From assembly GCF_009870785.1 (NCBI RefSeq), contig NZ_WTWX01000018.1, positions 1 through 64,000 of the forward strand: 64,000 nucleotides of DNA. Reading direction: 5' to 3'. The translations under genes were made by a program, and so were the position numbers. This DNA comes from Paenibacillus sp. An7. GTDB taxonomy: Bacteria > Bacillota > Bacilli > Paenibacillales > Paenibacillaceae. The notes under the pieces were generated by a model. It was not told the origin of the DNA. It searched no databases and saw nothing but the letters and a program-made list of their open reading frames with translations. This document shows, in pieces, positions 54,209 to 63,676 of the stretch. Position 1 is the stretch's first letter. Each line of letters begins with the position of its first letter.

Positions 54209-55312
54209 ATGAAGAATATACATAGTTTAGTTTCAGATTACACGAAAGATAAGAAACATTTACAACTTGTTATCGGAATGATTAGGGAGGAAGATGTTGA
54301 ATACTACTCGTTTTGTAATAATAAAAAGAAAAATACGATCCCCCCTGAACATAGGTTGTTTGAAATCGCCTCCATTACTAAAGTTTTTACATCGATACTC
54401 TTATTAGAATTGGAACGGGAAAAATTTCTTTCCTCGGATGACATCGTTGGTAAGTACGTGCCAAATGCCAATAACGATTATTTAAATAAGATTACTTTGA
54501 AAAACCTTGCTACTCATACCTCAGGATTACCTGTGTTAGCAACAAACCACATTTTATCTAAAAACAGATCAAATCCTTATTCAACGTATACCGAGGAAGA
54601 TTTAACTGCTTTTTTATCTACTGCAGACTTCACTGATCACATCGGTTCTTTTGGATATTCCAATATCGGTGCGGCTATACTTGGAAACATTCTATGTAAG
54701 GTGTCAGGTCATACGTATGACGAACTGTTAAAAAAATACATAACAAGTCCATTAAAGATGAATAAGACAGCCGTTATTCTTGATTCAGAACAAAATGGCA
54801 GGTTTTTGAATGGACATGCTTCAAGTGGGAAAAGAGTCCCTCATTGGGATGATCTCTCTATACATGAGGGAGCTGGGGGGATTAAGTCATCGGTTAGCGA
54901 TCTCTGTTTATTTGTTCAAGCCAATCTAAATGAGAACAATCCGGTAGCCTCTACACTACAAAAGAGTCATCTCCCTATATCGATTGGAAATTCAAACCTT
55001 TATTTTGGCTGGGCTGAGGATAAAATACTAGATCAGCGAATCCTGTGGCATAACGGGGCTACCGCTGGTTTTAATAGCTATCTAGCTTTCAGTAAGGAAC
55101 ATCGTACAGGAGTTGTATTGCTATCCAATTATTCATTTTTCTCGAATTCTCTTATTGATTATTATTTGTCTCAACTAAAGAAATGGATTACTAAAAAAGA
55201 GCCTTCTCAAGGAGCGATGGTAGATTCTACAGGTATAAAAATACTTGAAGCCATCATAAGTAGTATGACTCATGATAATGACAGAGCGTTTCATAGCATC
55301 GGTAAGCGTTAA
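54209..55312 (+). CDS. Beta-lactamase-fold serine hydrolase
   Basis: 367 aa of the class C beta-lactamase/PBP4*-like superfamily. SxxK is in IASITKVFTSILL, the YxN motif in FGYSNIGAAILG, and the third motif HNG in WHNGATAGFNSYLAF. There is no signal peptide, so it is probably a cytoplasmic esterase or D-aminopeptidase rather than a secreted beta-lactamase. It lies just upstream of the ABC-F gene. Confidence 0.8.
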   Translation: MKNIHSLVSDYTKDKKHLQLVIGMIREEDVEYYSFCNNKKKNTIPPEHRLFEIASITKVFTSILLLELEREKFLSSDDIVGKYVPNANNDYLNKITLKNLATHTSGLPVLATNHILSKNRSNPYSTYTEEDLTAFLSTADFTDHIGSFGYSNIGAAILGNILCKVSGHTYDELLKKYITSPLKMNKTAVILDSEQNGRFLNGHASSGKRVPHWDDLSIHEGAGGIKSSVSDLCLFVQANLNENNPVASTLQKSHLPISIGNSNLYFGWAEDKILDQRILWHNGATAGFNSYLAFSKEHRTGVVLLSNYSFFSNSLIDYYLSQLKKWITKKEPSQGAMVDSTGIKILEAIISSMTHDNDRAFHSIGKR

Positions 55313-55410
55313 AAATGAATTGTACTTGGTAGTAAACAGTGTTACTCTAAAAGTCTGTGTTTGGCAAAACAATTAATAATAGACACCATTTTCGTTGTAA
55401 AGAAAGGTAC

Positions 55411-57153
55411 ATGATGATAAAAGTTGATAACTTATCCTTCTCATTCCCCCAGAAAGAACTGTATAAAAACATCTCATTTACGCTTGAAGAGGCACAACAT
55501 TGTGCATTTATAGGAACCAGCGGCAGTGGAAAAAGTACGCTGATCGATATACTGATGGATCCGGAACGACATTTGTTCGAGGGCAAGCTAGAGATAGATC
55601 CCACATGCAGCATTGGGTATGTAAGTCAGTTCTCACAAGTAGACCAATCGAAAGAAACCACCGTTTTTGAATATATAGGAGAAGAATTTATTAAAATACA
55701 AAATGAAATAGCTTCTATATGTACGGAAATGGAAACATCACTAGATATTGAACCGTTACTTGAAAAGTATCAAGCGGCCTTAGACGCATTTGATTCAATG
55801 GACGGGGATAATTTTGAAAGCAATATTAATAAGAATTTAAATCTAGCAAACCTGATGAAGCTAAAAGACCTTAAGGTGTCTGACATAAGCGGTGGGGAAT
55901 TCAAACTAATTCAAGTGATGAAGGAAATGCTGAGTAGTCCAGATTTAATGATAATGGACGAACCCGATGTATTTTTAGATTTTGAAAACCTAAATGCGCT
56001 TAAAAATTTGATTAATTCCCATAAGGGCATGTTGCTTGTTGTAACACACAACCGATATCTATTAAATCATTGTTTCAATAAAATCATTCACCTTGAAGAC
56101 ATGGAGATCCAGGAGTTTGATGGTCGATATATTGAGTACAATTTCTCATTACTTCAAACAAAAATAGAACTGCAAGAAATCGCAGTTGCTGAACAAGAAG
56201 AAATTAATAGATACGATAACATCATTGATAATCTTAGAGCGATCGCCACTATTAATTCAGAAGCATCTAGAGGGAGAGCGTTAAAAGCGAGGGTCCGGTT
56301 CCAAGAGAGATTGGAAGCTCGTAGAATTAAAGCACCCTTTGTTGATATTAAGCAGCCGAATATTCGTTTTGATACGGATTATGAGATGGAAGACACTACG
56401 GTTATAAATGTCAGTAATTATCGTGTTGCCTTTGATGAGCTGCTGTTAGACAATGTTAGCTTTGAGATTAAATCTACAGATAAAGTAGCCATTATCGGTC
56501 CAAACGGTACCGGGAAAACGACGTTACTTCGAGAAATCTTTAAGAATCGTCATGATTCAATTGAAATAAATGCGGATGTTACCGCAGCTTATTTATCTCA
56601 GGTTCAAGGCGAGATGCTAACGGATTCGAATACCATACTAGATGAGTTCATCGATGCTGGGTTTAGCACTTATGATGAGATTAGATCGTATATTGCAAAC
56701 TATGGCTTTGAAGGAGAAATCCTTGATCAAAAGATAGGGTCTTTATCTGGTGGAGAGAAAAACATGCTTCAGTTAGCCAAGGTTTCTGCCAGTAAAGCAA
56801 ACGTACTGCTTCTTGATGAACCGACAAGTCTTTTAGACACCTATACACAAATCGCACTAGAGAAAGCCATCCAAGACTACAAAGGTGCGATCCTTATGAT
56901 TTCTCATGATTTCTATTCTGTTGTAAACGGGATGGACTACGTTCTAATCATTGAAGATAAGACGATTAGTAAAATGAGTATGCAAGAATTTAGACAGATG
57001 ATTTATACGAGTCATTTTAATAAAGACTATCTAGAAATGGAACAAAAGAAAAAATCAATTGAAATGAAAATAGAATTGGCTTTAAAAGATACTAATTTTG
57101 AATTAGCAAAAGTACTGGTTGATGAGTTAGAAGAACTAATTAAACTGCTATAA
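55411..57153 (+). CDS. ABC-F type ATPase
   Basis: 581 aa with two ABC cassettes in one chain and no membrane segment. First cassette: Walker A GTSGSGKST, signature ISGGEFK, Walker B MIMDEPDVFLDFEN. A helical linker with RGRALKARVRFQERLEARR follows. Second cassette: GPNGTGKTT, LSGGEKNMLQLA, VLLLDEPTSLLD. Such proteins bind the ribosomal E-site. Some protect against antibiotics and others assist translation. ATG 55411/55414 follow AAAGAAAGG. The longer frame from 55357 is not needed. Confidence 0.85.
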   Translation: MMIKVDNLSFSFPQKELYKNISFTLEEAQHCAFIGTSGSGKSTLIDILMDPERHLFEGKLEIDPTCSIGYVSQFSQVDQSKETTVFEYIGEEFIKIQNEIASICTEMETSLDIEPLLEKYQAALDAFDSMDGDNFESNINKNLNLANLMKLKDLKVSDISGGEFKLIQVMKEMLSSPDLMIMDEPDVFLDFENLNALKNLINSHKGMLLVVTHNRYLLNHCFNKIIHLEDMEIQEFDGRYIEYNFSLLQTKIELQEIAVAEQEEINRYDNIIDNLRAIATINSEASRGRALKARVRFQERLEARRIKAPFVDIKQPNIRFDTDYEMEDTTVINVSNYRVAFDELLLDNVSFEIKSTDKVAIIGPNGTGKTTLLREIFKNRHDSIEINADVTAAYLSQVQGEMLTDSNTILDEFIDAGFSTYDEIRSYIANYGFEGEILDQKIGSLSGGEKNMLQLAKVSASKANVLLLDEPTSLLDTYTQIALEKAIQDYKGAILMISHDFYSVVNGMDYVLIIEDKTISKMSMQEFRQMIYTSHFNKDYLEMEQKKKSIEMKIELALKDTNFELAKVLVDELEELIKLL

Positions 57154-57160
57154 ACGAAAG

Positions 57161-57194
57161 AGACACTGATGGATAGAATATCAGTGTCTTTTTG
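57161..57194 (+). terminator. Intrinsic terminator
   Basis: A perfect 10-bp stem AGACACTGAT / ATCAGTGTCT and TTTTTG after the ABC-F gene. Confidence 0.95.
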
Positions 57195-57199
57195 CTGTA

Positions 57200-57406
57200 T
57201 TGATTTCTTTCTATGAGGGGGAGAGATCTACACAGGAAGGAGAACTCACCAATCGGCAGCTCATTGAACGGACTGGCAGGACATTTCAAACATCTCGCGA
57301 ATACTTTCCTCCAGCAGAATGTGCCGAAAAGATATTAAGTTATATTAAGTCGGATAAGGAATACCTACAACACATATTCAAAACAACCTCCAACCATATC
57401 AACTGA
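57200..57406 (+). pseudogene. C-terminal gene fragment, unidentified
   Basis: The frame reads EGELTNRQLIERTGRTFQTS, REYFPPAECAEKILSYIKSD and a short tail to TGA, with the look of the end of a larger enzyme. The part before it lacks a ribosome binding site and a sensible start. Family not recognised. Confidence 0.4.
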
Positions 57407-57446
57407 TTGGGGGTTAGTAATATAGAGATTCGAAGGGGGACGTCAA

Positions 57447-58601
57447 TTGAAGTACTCAAATATATTTGCTGAAGTTGTTTCTATTATGCATCAGGATTAT
57501 GCGGGTTATGATGAGAAAATAGGTTGGGATCATCCTGATTATTTCAAGAAGAAAATAGAGGATCTTGAAACAAGTGGAATTATTACGCCCCAACGGTTTA
57601 CTGAACTTGTGAATGAATACCTTCTTAGTTTCAAAGATCGTCATATGTACTTTAACTTACATAATTCAGAAAAAGTAGAAGTAAAAACTTGTGGTTTTAC
57701 GGTAAGGAATTACGAAGACACTTTATATGTAACTGAGACGAAGGAGGAGGATCGATTTGAGAAAGGGACAAGAATTGTTTCTATCGATGGAGAATCCATT
57801 TCTTCGATAAGAAAACTGCACCATACCATGCTTAGGGAATCTCATCCTGAGAGAGAAGAATGGGATGAAATCCTGAATAAAGCTTCGTATTCTGATTTTG
57901 CAGATACCGATAGAATAGTGAATTTAATAGAAGAACATAAAGATGACCTGCTTAAAAGTAAAAATATGATTGTTGATGTTCGGAATAATAGGGGAGGGAA
58001 TTCTCATGCTTCTTCTTCTCTATTGAGATATATCTTTAAAAAAGGAGAGAAGCCAATTTCTCCTCTTAAAGTCCGAGAATTTAATTGTTCTGACCGAAAT
58101 GTGGAACTCTTTTTAGAGCAGGCCGAGAAAGTTCGAAGTTCAACAAATAATGAAGAAACTCTGAAAATGATAGAGTACGGTGAAAACCAATTTAAAACAT
58201 ATCGAAATCAAGGATTTGTTGCTTTTGATTTTTCGGAATATATTGCAGATTTGGAAAACAATTTCGAGGGGGAAGACAACCTAGAAAAAGTAATCATTTT
58301 ATCTGACTATTACTGTGCAAGTGCGGCAGAAGAATTTGTTGAAACCAGTAAAGAATCATCCAAAGTAACCATAGTAGGACGTGCCACTATGGGATTAAAC
58401 GATTATAGTGACATCGTGTGTGTCCAGTGGGACAAGCAGTTCTCCCTATGTTATCCAATATCAAGACTTCAGCTGAAAACAGAAATAGACCCCATACATG
58501 GAAAGGGAATTCAGCCTCATGTATATATAAAATGGACACCAAAACACATTGAAGAAGATATAGATCTACAGCAAGCATTGAAATTAATAGTGAAGAGTTA
58601 A
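57447..58601 (+). CDS. S41-family peptidase (tail-specific protease-like)
   Basis: 384 aa. A PDZ-like region (TRIVSIDGESISSIRKL) precedes the S41 catalytic core: VDVRNNRGGNSHASSSLL, then the Ser-containing LSDYYCASAAEEFVE and VGRATMGLNDYSD. No signal peptide. It starts with TTG 57447 behind GAAGGGGGA. Probably a cytoplasmic or atypical peptidase. Substrate unknown. Confidence 0.75.
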   Translation: MKYSNIFAEVVSIMHQDYAGYDEKIGWDHPDYFKKKIEDLETSGIITPQRFTELVNEYLLSFKDRHMYFNLHNSEKVEVKTCGFTVRNYEDTLYVTETKEEDRFEKGTRIVSIDGESISSIRKLHHTMLRESHPEREEWDEILNKASYSDFADTDRIVNLIEEHKDDLLKSKNMIVDVRNNRGGNSHASSSLLRYIFKKGEKPISPLKVREFNCSDRNVELFLEQAEKVRSSTNNEETLKMIEYGENQFKTYRNQGFVAFDFSEYIADLENNFEGEDNLEKVIILSDYYCASAAEEFVETSKESSKVTIVGRATMGLNDYSDIVCVQWDKQFSLCYPISRLQLKTEIDPIHGKGIQPHVYIKWTPKHIEEDIDLQQALKLIVKS

Positions 58602-58717
58602 GGAACAGTTCTAGTAAGAAGAACGGAATCAAAAACAAATCGTTATTCCAAAAAAACAATGGACTTTAACTTACAAAAAGATAACCATAAAGTCATTGTT
58701 GTCGGGGGACAGAACAT

Positions 58718-58753
58718 AGTCCCATTGTAAGTCGCTATTTTAGCGGCTTTTTT
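58718..58753 (+). terminator. Repeated terminator element, copy 3
   Basis: AGTCCCATTGTAAGTCGCTA and then TTTTAGCGGCTTTTTT. The stretch AGTCCCATTG.AAGTCGCTATTTTAGCG is nearly identical to copy 1 at 37302, so more than a terminator stem is shared. Confidence 0.85.
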
Positions 58754-58758
58754 ATTTT

Positions 58759-58806
58759 ATCGGTACAAGTTCTTGTCCCGAGCCAAGGACAAAAACTTGT
58801 ACCGAT
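58759..58806. repeat. 20-bp inverted repeat
   Basis: ATCGGTACAAGTTCTTGTCC (58759-58778) and GGACAAAAACTTGTACCGAT (58787-58806) are complementary at 19 of 20 positions around CGAGCCAA. It directly follows the repeated terminator. It resembles a miniature inverted-repeat element or a cruciform-forming site. Confidence 0.7.
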
Positions 58807-58979
58807 TGCCGGAATGGACAAGAGCATAGACCGATTATCGATTAGATAAATATATAAAGAAGATCCAAGTATTTCATCCAGGCAATATTGTTTAGCTATA
58901 ATGAATATTTCTATTGTGATCTCACAATATGTTGCGTAAAATTTTGAGAAAATCCATACCCAATTAAAGGAGAAATGCA

Positions 58980-59519
58980 ATGAAAGTTGACGTACAATTA
59001 ACGGACAAAAATAATGCATATGTGATTAAAAACCTGTTACCGTTGTACCTATATGACCTATCCGGCCATTATGACAGACTTCCAAACGCACATGGGATCT
59101 ATGAGGAGAATGACGACTGCAGAACATTAAGTGAGCAGTATGATGTTCAAAATATTTGGTGGGAAAAGCCGCCTGGTGTCCTATTTCCCTACTTAAATTT
59201 AGTAAATGGGATACCAGCGGGGTTTATTCGAGTAGCGACCCCTCCGTACTGTAATAATGGAATTGAGTATTTTGTAAATAAGTTATTTTTAATCCGATCG
59301 TTAAGAGGTCAAAGGATTGCTGAACTGTCGGCAACTATGGTGTTTCAACAATTCAGAGGGAATTTGGAACTGTTTACTAACCCTTCAGCCCAAAACGTTG
59401 TTTGACAAAAGTTTTGGAGAAAAACGGTTTCTAAATATACGAATGGCAATTACATGGAGGAATTGGGGGGAACCTTCGATCGATATGAACTTATTTTTCG
59501 CTTTAATAATCTTGCATGA
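58980..59519 (+). pseudogene. GNAT acetyltransferase interrupted by UGA
   Basis: AAAGGAG precedes ATG 58980. The frame runs through a GNAT-like body (PPGVLFPYLNLVNGIPAGFI, motif A KLFLIRSLRGQRIAELSATM) to NLELFTNPSAQNVV, then TGA 59403-59405, and continues in the same frame QKFWRKTVSKYTNGNYMEEL GGTFDRYELIFRFNN to TGA 59517. QKFWRK is the expected GNAT motif B end. Full length would be 179 aa, matching the 173-aa paralog next door. A nonsense mutation, readthrough or a sequencing error would explain it. Confidence 0.8.
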
Positions 59520-59741
59520 GTCGGATGTATTGTTGGTGCTTGGGCTGGAGCTTATCAATTTACCTGAGCCTGTGTTCTTAAATACTTCATTTAGCAATAA
59601 CCATGAACCAAAATTTTGTCATTATGGACAAAGCGCTTAATTAAGTTGGTGCCTTCTCAGTAATTCAGGGACCGTTGTCGAGTATGGACATGCTTTACGA
59701 AGGTTTGCGGCGAACCATATTAATATTTAGGAGATGAAACG

Positions 59742-60263
59742 ATGAACACGAAAATTCAAAAAATAACCGAAGCTGACCAAGAATGTTTTGTAAACATGTT
59801 TAATTATTATCTTTATGAGTTGTCTGCTTACTCGTTGGAGGATATCGGAACTAACGGTATATTCGAGATGGATGACATATCGCCGTATTACCAAGATGAA
59901 CGGCTACATCCCTATTTCATTAAAGTTAATGAGAACCTCGTCGGTTTTATATTGGTTACTTCCCCTCCTTATGTTTCAGAAGGGGTGGACTATTCAGTGC
60001 AAGAGTTATTTGTTCTGCCCAAATATAGAGGTATGAATATTGCCAAAGAGGCTGCCATGTGCATATTCAGACTTTTCCCAGGACGGTACGACGTAGGCAT
60101 ATTCAAATCAAATACGAAAGCGGTTAAATTCTGGACAAATCTGCTATCGTCGCTCAATATTGCTGCCGATTTGAAAGAAGGAGTAGTCGAAATTGCAGGA
60201 AATACATTATCGACGATTGCTTTGACATTTGTAATTCAAAGTGAGGTAGATAGCCATGCTTAA
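59742..60263 (+). CDS. GNAT acetyltransferase, intact paralog
   Basis: 173 aa, similar in plan to the interrupted gene upstream: an N-terminal FNYYLYELSAY helix, SPPYVSEGVDYSVQELFVLPKYRGMNIAKEA (31-residue strand and motif A) and SNTKAVKFWTNLL. The pair looks like a tandem duplication. AGGAG precedes the ATG. Acceptor unknown. Confidence 0.75.
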   Translation: MNTKIQKITEADQECFVNMFNYYLYELSAYSLEDIGTNGIFEMDDISPYYQDERLHPYFIKVNENLVGFILVTSPPYVSEGVDYSVQELFVLPKYRGMNIAKEAAMCIFRLFPGRYDVGIFKSNTKAVKFWTNLLSSLNIAADLKEGVVEIAGNTLSTIALTFVIQSEVDSHA

Positions 60264-60747
60264 GGTGTATCCACTCTATGTATGCAGCCATCAACAATAG
60301 GGAAGTACATTCTAATTATTCTAGCTTAAGGTTGGTTTTCTTCAATATACAAACTAAATTTGGTCCCTCACGTCCGTTTAAAACGATTTTTATTTTCATT
60401 CATGGATAACTTGGTCACAAAAATGCTTCTAAATCGGTCCAAGTTATTTACATAAAAATTATCGTCATTTTGGATCCTTCAAAAGGCTAGCACTAACAGC
60501 TGGCTTTTTTTTGTGTGTTGAAATAAGAACTTATTTTCTCTTATAATTGGAAAGGTTGTATGAGTCTTCGATACTGACTGGAGACCCGTATGCCATAACT
60601 GTAGGGACCGTATTCTTATAGTGCAGAGATATCCTTCATCGTTTCATCGTATTCTACTGTCCCGAACATATCCGGTGTGGTAGGCTCTTAATTTTACGAG
60701 TTCAATCTATATACATAAATAATTACTGAGAGTACTGATTAAACTAT
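60264..60747. other. Intergenic, weak terminator only
   Basis: A bulged stem AAGGCTAGC / GCTGGCTT with eight T (60483-60515) may end the GNAT transcript. No gene or further structure seen. Confidence 0.4.
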
Positions 60748-61027
60748 TTATCTCAAACCGGACTCACCTCTGCAAGCTCGAAACTCATATAATCCACATA
60801 CATAGTATGTTCCGTCTATCTTAATCGCTTCAGGTGAGTATTTCTCAGTTGTACCTCCGTAGTCAACTACTTGTTCTTTATTAAAAATCATCACCTTAGC
60901 CTGTAAAATAGCTACCACAAAAAAATCTTGATCCTCATTTAAAACACGAAACTCTGGCCACTAAATTAACACCTCTCATGTTTTTAACTAAATATACTGA
61001 ATCTACGTTAATCTGATATTGAGCCAT
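60748..61027 (-). pseudogene. Frameshifted small gene, unidentified
   Basis: GAGGTGA precedes ATG 61027 (minus). It reads MAQYQINVDSVYLVKNMRGVNL, then the frame breaks near 60960. Another frame continues WPEFRVLNEDQDFFVVAILQ, AKVMIFNKEQVVDYGGTTEKY, SPEAIKIDGTYYVCGLYEFR to TAA. One or two bases are lost or gained. The intact protein would be about 93 aa. Family unknown. Confidence 0.55.
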
Positions 61028-61046
61028 TTCAAATTCACCTCATTAG

Positions 61047-61322
61047 TTTGTTGTCTTAGCAACTACGTTCCTACTTGAGGAATTTGAATATGACTCTCTT
61101 CATTTTTTGGAAGCTATTTCACACAATTATAAGGACTCAACTGAACAAACCTATAACCAGATTCAGACCTATAAAAACGACATCCCTTCCCTATTCCGTT
61201 ACAATGCGTTTAGCATCATCTCAGATGGCATTAATGACAAAGCAGGCACCATTACATCAGATGAAGAGCGGTTTATGAACTGGAGAACAGTGGATTTATT
61301 GTTAAAACCAATGTTGAAGTAA
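61047..61322 (+). pseudogene. C-terminal gene fragment, unidentified
   Basis: After a TAG at 61044 the frame stays open and reads LLEEFEYDSLHFLEAISHNY, KDSTEQTYNQIQTYKNDIPS, LFRYNAFSIISDGINDKAGT and on to TAA 61322. Nothing suitable starts it. Probably the tail of a lost gene. Confidence 0.4.
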
Positions 61323-61361
61323 TTGCTCGGTCTTTCCAGGGACTCATATGGGGAAATCGGG

Positions 61362-61907
61362 TTAAAAATTTCGATCTAACAATATTCCCGTTTGTTCTGC
61401 CATGACCCGAGGAGGCACAGGCATTCCATTCCTGAACCACCACTCCACGGCCCCCACGACTGCCGCCCCAAAAAATTGAAGAACCACATCTCCATCTAAA
61501 CCTTGATTTTTCCCTTCGGTGACATCAACTTCAACCTTATACTCTTGGACGACTAAATCAAGGAATCGGCTGCGAAAATGAGCTGCACTTTTCGTGTTCA
61601 GCATGGTTGAAAAAAATAAATGATTATCTGCGAAGTATTCGAACCAGACATAATTCCCTTCTTGGAAACTCATTTCAGACGCAGAATGGCAAATTTCACG
61701 AAGTGTGCTTATGTGTTCTTCGATAATCTTATCGAGCAAGTCATATTTATCCATGTAGTGAAGATATATCGTACCTCGATTCACATTCGCTCTGTCGGAA
61801 ATTTCCCGGATGGTAATGTCATCGAAGTTTTTTTCTGCCATCAGTTCAAGTATGGCTTTCTTTATGGCTTCTTGCGATTTAAGTACTCTTCGATCCACTT
61901 TAGTCAT
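61362..61907 (-). CDS. TetR-family regulator
   Basis: 181 aa. The N-terminal TetR helix-turn-helix is FDDITIREISDRANVNRGTIYLHYMDKYDLL (31 residues around 29-59). The C-terminal ligand domain has no distinctive motif. GGAGG is 11 nt before the ATG. It is divergent from the DUF2255 gene with about 230 nt between. By position it probably represses that operon and responds to a reactive or toxic compound. Confidence 0.85.
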   Translation of the reverse strand: MTKVDRRVLKSQEAIKKAILELMAEKNFDDITIREISDRANVNRGTIYLHYMDKYDLLDKIIEEHISTLREICHSASEMSFQEGNYVWFEYFADNHLFFSTMLNTKSAAHFRSRFLDLVVQEYKVEVDVTEGKNQGLDGDVVLQFFGAAVVGAVEWWFRNGMPVPPRVMAEQTGILLDRNF

Positions 61908-62029
61908 TTTTTTAAAACCTCCAACTTATAAATAATCGGCAATTAAGGATAATTTGTTGAGTAACGAACACATTGTGAAGAAATGACCGTTGCAAGCATA
62001 TGGTATCCGTTTAATATTATAAACAAGAG

Positions 62030-62045
62030 TTGATTAAACAATCAA
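62030..62045. promoter_or_regulatory. Palindrome in TetR/DUF2255 divergent region
   Basis: TTGATT-AAAC-AATCAA is an exact inverted repeat in the divergent intergenic region and is a candidate TetR operator. Confidence 0.4.
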
Positions 62046-62140
62046 TGTTCATTATTAGTCACTCTATAAAATTCGAGTTGGGTACACACTTTAAAAGATT
62101 TATGACAGCATAATATCGTGTTTTAAGGAGGATACCATTC

Positions 62141-62536
62141 ATGGGAACATGGTCGAAAGAAGAGTTGATCAGGATTGCTGACGCCGATGATCTTCACATT
62201 TCTCCTTTTCGTGAAGATGGAGTAACCTATGGTACCCCGACTTGGATTTGGTCCGTTGTAGATGGAGGCTCTGTATATGTTCGCGCCTACAATGGGCAGA
62301 ACTCTCGATGGTACCGGGCAGCAGTACAGCAGAAGGCGGGACGAATCACAGTAGCTGGCATGACGAAGGAGGTCACTTTTGAGACGGTCGATGGGCAGAT
62401 CGGCAACCTCATCGATGATGTATATCATGGAAAATACAAGGGTAGTCCGTATCTGGGCTCAATGATCAGCTCACGAGCCCGTTCTGCGACTGTCAAGGTT
62501 GCTCCGGCGAGATCAGCACTTAATGCACATCAATAA
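62141..62536 (+). CDS. DUF2255 family protein
   Basis: 131 aa. It begins WSKEELIRIADADDLHISPF and GVTYGTPTWIWSVVDGGSVY VRAYNGQNSRWYRA, the DUF2255 signature. This family is related to flavin-binding split-barrel proteins of the nitroreductase (DDN) type, so it may bind a flavin or deazaflavin. GGAGG precedes the ATG. First gene of the TetR-linked cluster. Confidence 0.8.
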   Translation: MGTWSKEELIRIADADDLHISPFREDGVTYGTPTWIWSVVDGGSVYVRAYNGQNSRWYRAAVQQKAGRITVAGMTKEVTFETVDGQIGNLIDDVYHGKYKGSPYLGSMISSRARSATVKVAPARSALNAHQ

Positions 62537-62584
62537 AGTTACCCATGTAATCATTATTTAAGTGAAGAAAGTGGGAATAAGAAA

Positions 62585-63559
62585 ATGGATTATATGAAAC
62601 TTGGAAATACCGGCCTCGATGTATCCCGAATTTGTCTCGGATGTATGGGTTTTGGCGACCCGGAGAAAGGGCATCATCGTTGGGTGCTTGACGAGGAGCG
62701 GGCACGTCCCATTATTAAAAAAGCTTTGGAGATTGGAATCAATTTTTTTGATACAGCCAATGTCTATGCTGAAGGAACAAGCGAGGAGATTGTCGGAAGT
62801 GTTTTAAAGGATTATGCGAACAGGGACGAAATTGTCATCGCGACTAAAATCCATGGACGAATGCATCAAGGACCTAACGGCGCTGGACTTTCACGTAAAG
62901 CGATCATGAGCGAAATCGATAAGAGTCTCAAGAGACTGAAAACCGACTACGTGGATTTGTACCAAGTCCATCGTTGGGATTACGACACACCTATCGAAGA
63001 GACGATGGAGGCCCTTCACGACGTAGTCAAGGCTGGTAAGGCGCGTTACATCGGTGCTTCTGCCATGTGGGCATGGCAGTTTCAGAAGGCGTTACATGTA
63101 GCCGAGAAAAACGGCTGGACGCGATTTGTGTCGATGCAGAATCATTTGAACCTTATTTACCGCGAAGAGGAGCGAGAGATGCTGCCGCTTTGCAAGGAAG
63201 AAAAAATCGGGGTCATTCCTTATAGCCCGCTCGCAGGAGGAAGATTGGCTCGGGAAGCAGCCACACATCGTGCCGAAACCGATGAAGTGGCCAAACAAAA
63301 ATACGATGCAACAGTAGATGAAGATCAATTGGTGGTAGACCGGATAGCAAGTCTCGCAGAGAACCATGGCGTTCACCGGGTTCATATCGCACTTGCATGG
63401 CTTCTGCATAAAGAACCGGTAACCGCTCCGATTGTCGGTGCGACAAAAATATCCCATCTCGAAGATGCAGAGGCCGCCCTTTCCATTCAATTAACACCTG
63501 AAGAAGTTTCGTTTTTGGAAGAACCGTATGTACCGCACCGAATCGTTGGTCATTTTTAA
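62585..63559 (+). CDS. Aldo/keto reductase
   Basis: 324 aa. Asp and Tyr are in FFDTANVYAEGTSEEIVG, Lys in IVIATKIHGRM, His in DLYQVHRWDYDTP, and the closing cofactor loop is PIVGATKISHLEDAEAA. Group AKR11-14-like, reducing aldehydes with NADPH. GAAAGTGGG lies before the ATG. It follows the DUF2255 gene by 48 nt and is probably co-transcribed. Confidence 0.88.
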   Translation: MDYMKLGNTGLDVSRICLGCMGFGDPEKGHHRWVLDEERARPIIKKALEIGINFFDTANVYAEGTSEEIVGSVLKDYANRDEIVIATKIHGRMHQGPNGAGLSRKAIMSEIDKSLKRLKTDYVDLYQVHRWDYDTPIEETMEALHDVVKAGKARYIGASAMWAWQFQKALHVAEKNGWTRFVSMQNHLNLIYREEEREMLPLCKEEKIGVIPYSPLAGGRLAREAATHRAETDEVAKQKYDATVDEDQLVVDRIASLAENHGVHRVHIALAWLLHKEPVTAPIVGATKISHLEDAEAALSIQLTPEEVSFLEEPYVPHRIVGHF

Positions 63560-63600
63560 CCTGAAGAAATGGGGTTCTTAGAAGAACCGTATCTACCTCA
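63559..63600 (+). repeat. Diverged tandem duplication of AKR 3' end
   Basis: 42 bases after the stop (63559-63600, coding sense PEEMGFLEEPYLPQ) repeat the last conserved coding block (63496-63537, PEEVSFLEEPYVPH) without gaps. The second copy is a relic of an end-replacement or duplication event. Confidence 0.7.
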
Positions 63601-63676
63601 GTCCGTATATTGGTTTTACGTGGGATTTATATAATTCAGATATACACATATTGTCTTTGAATGGAGAGAAAAAAAG

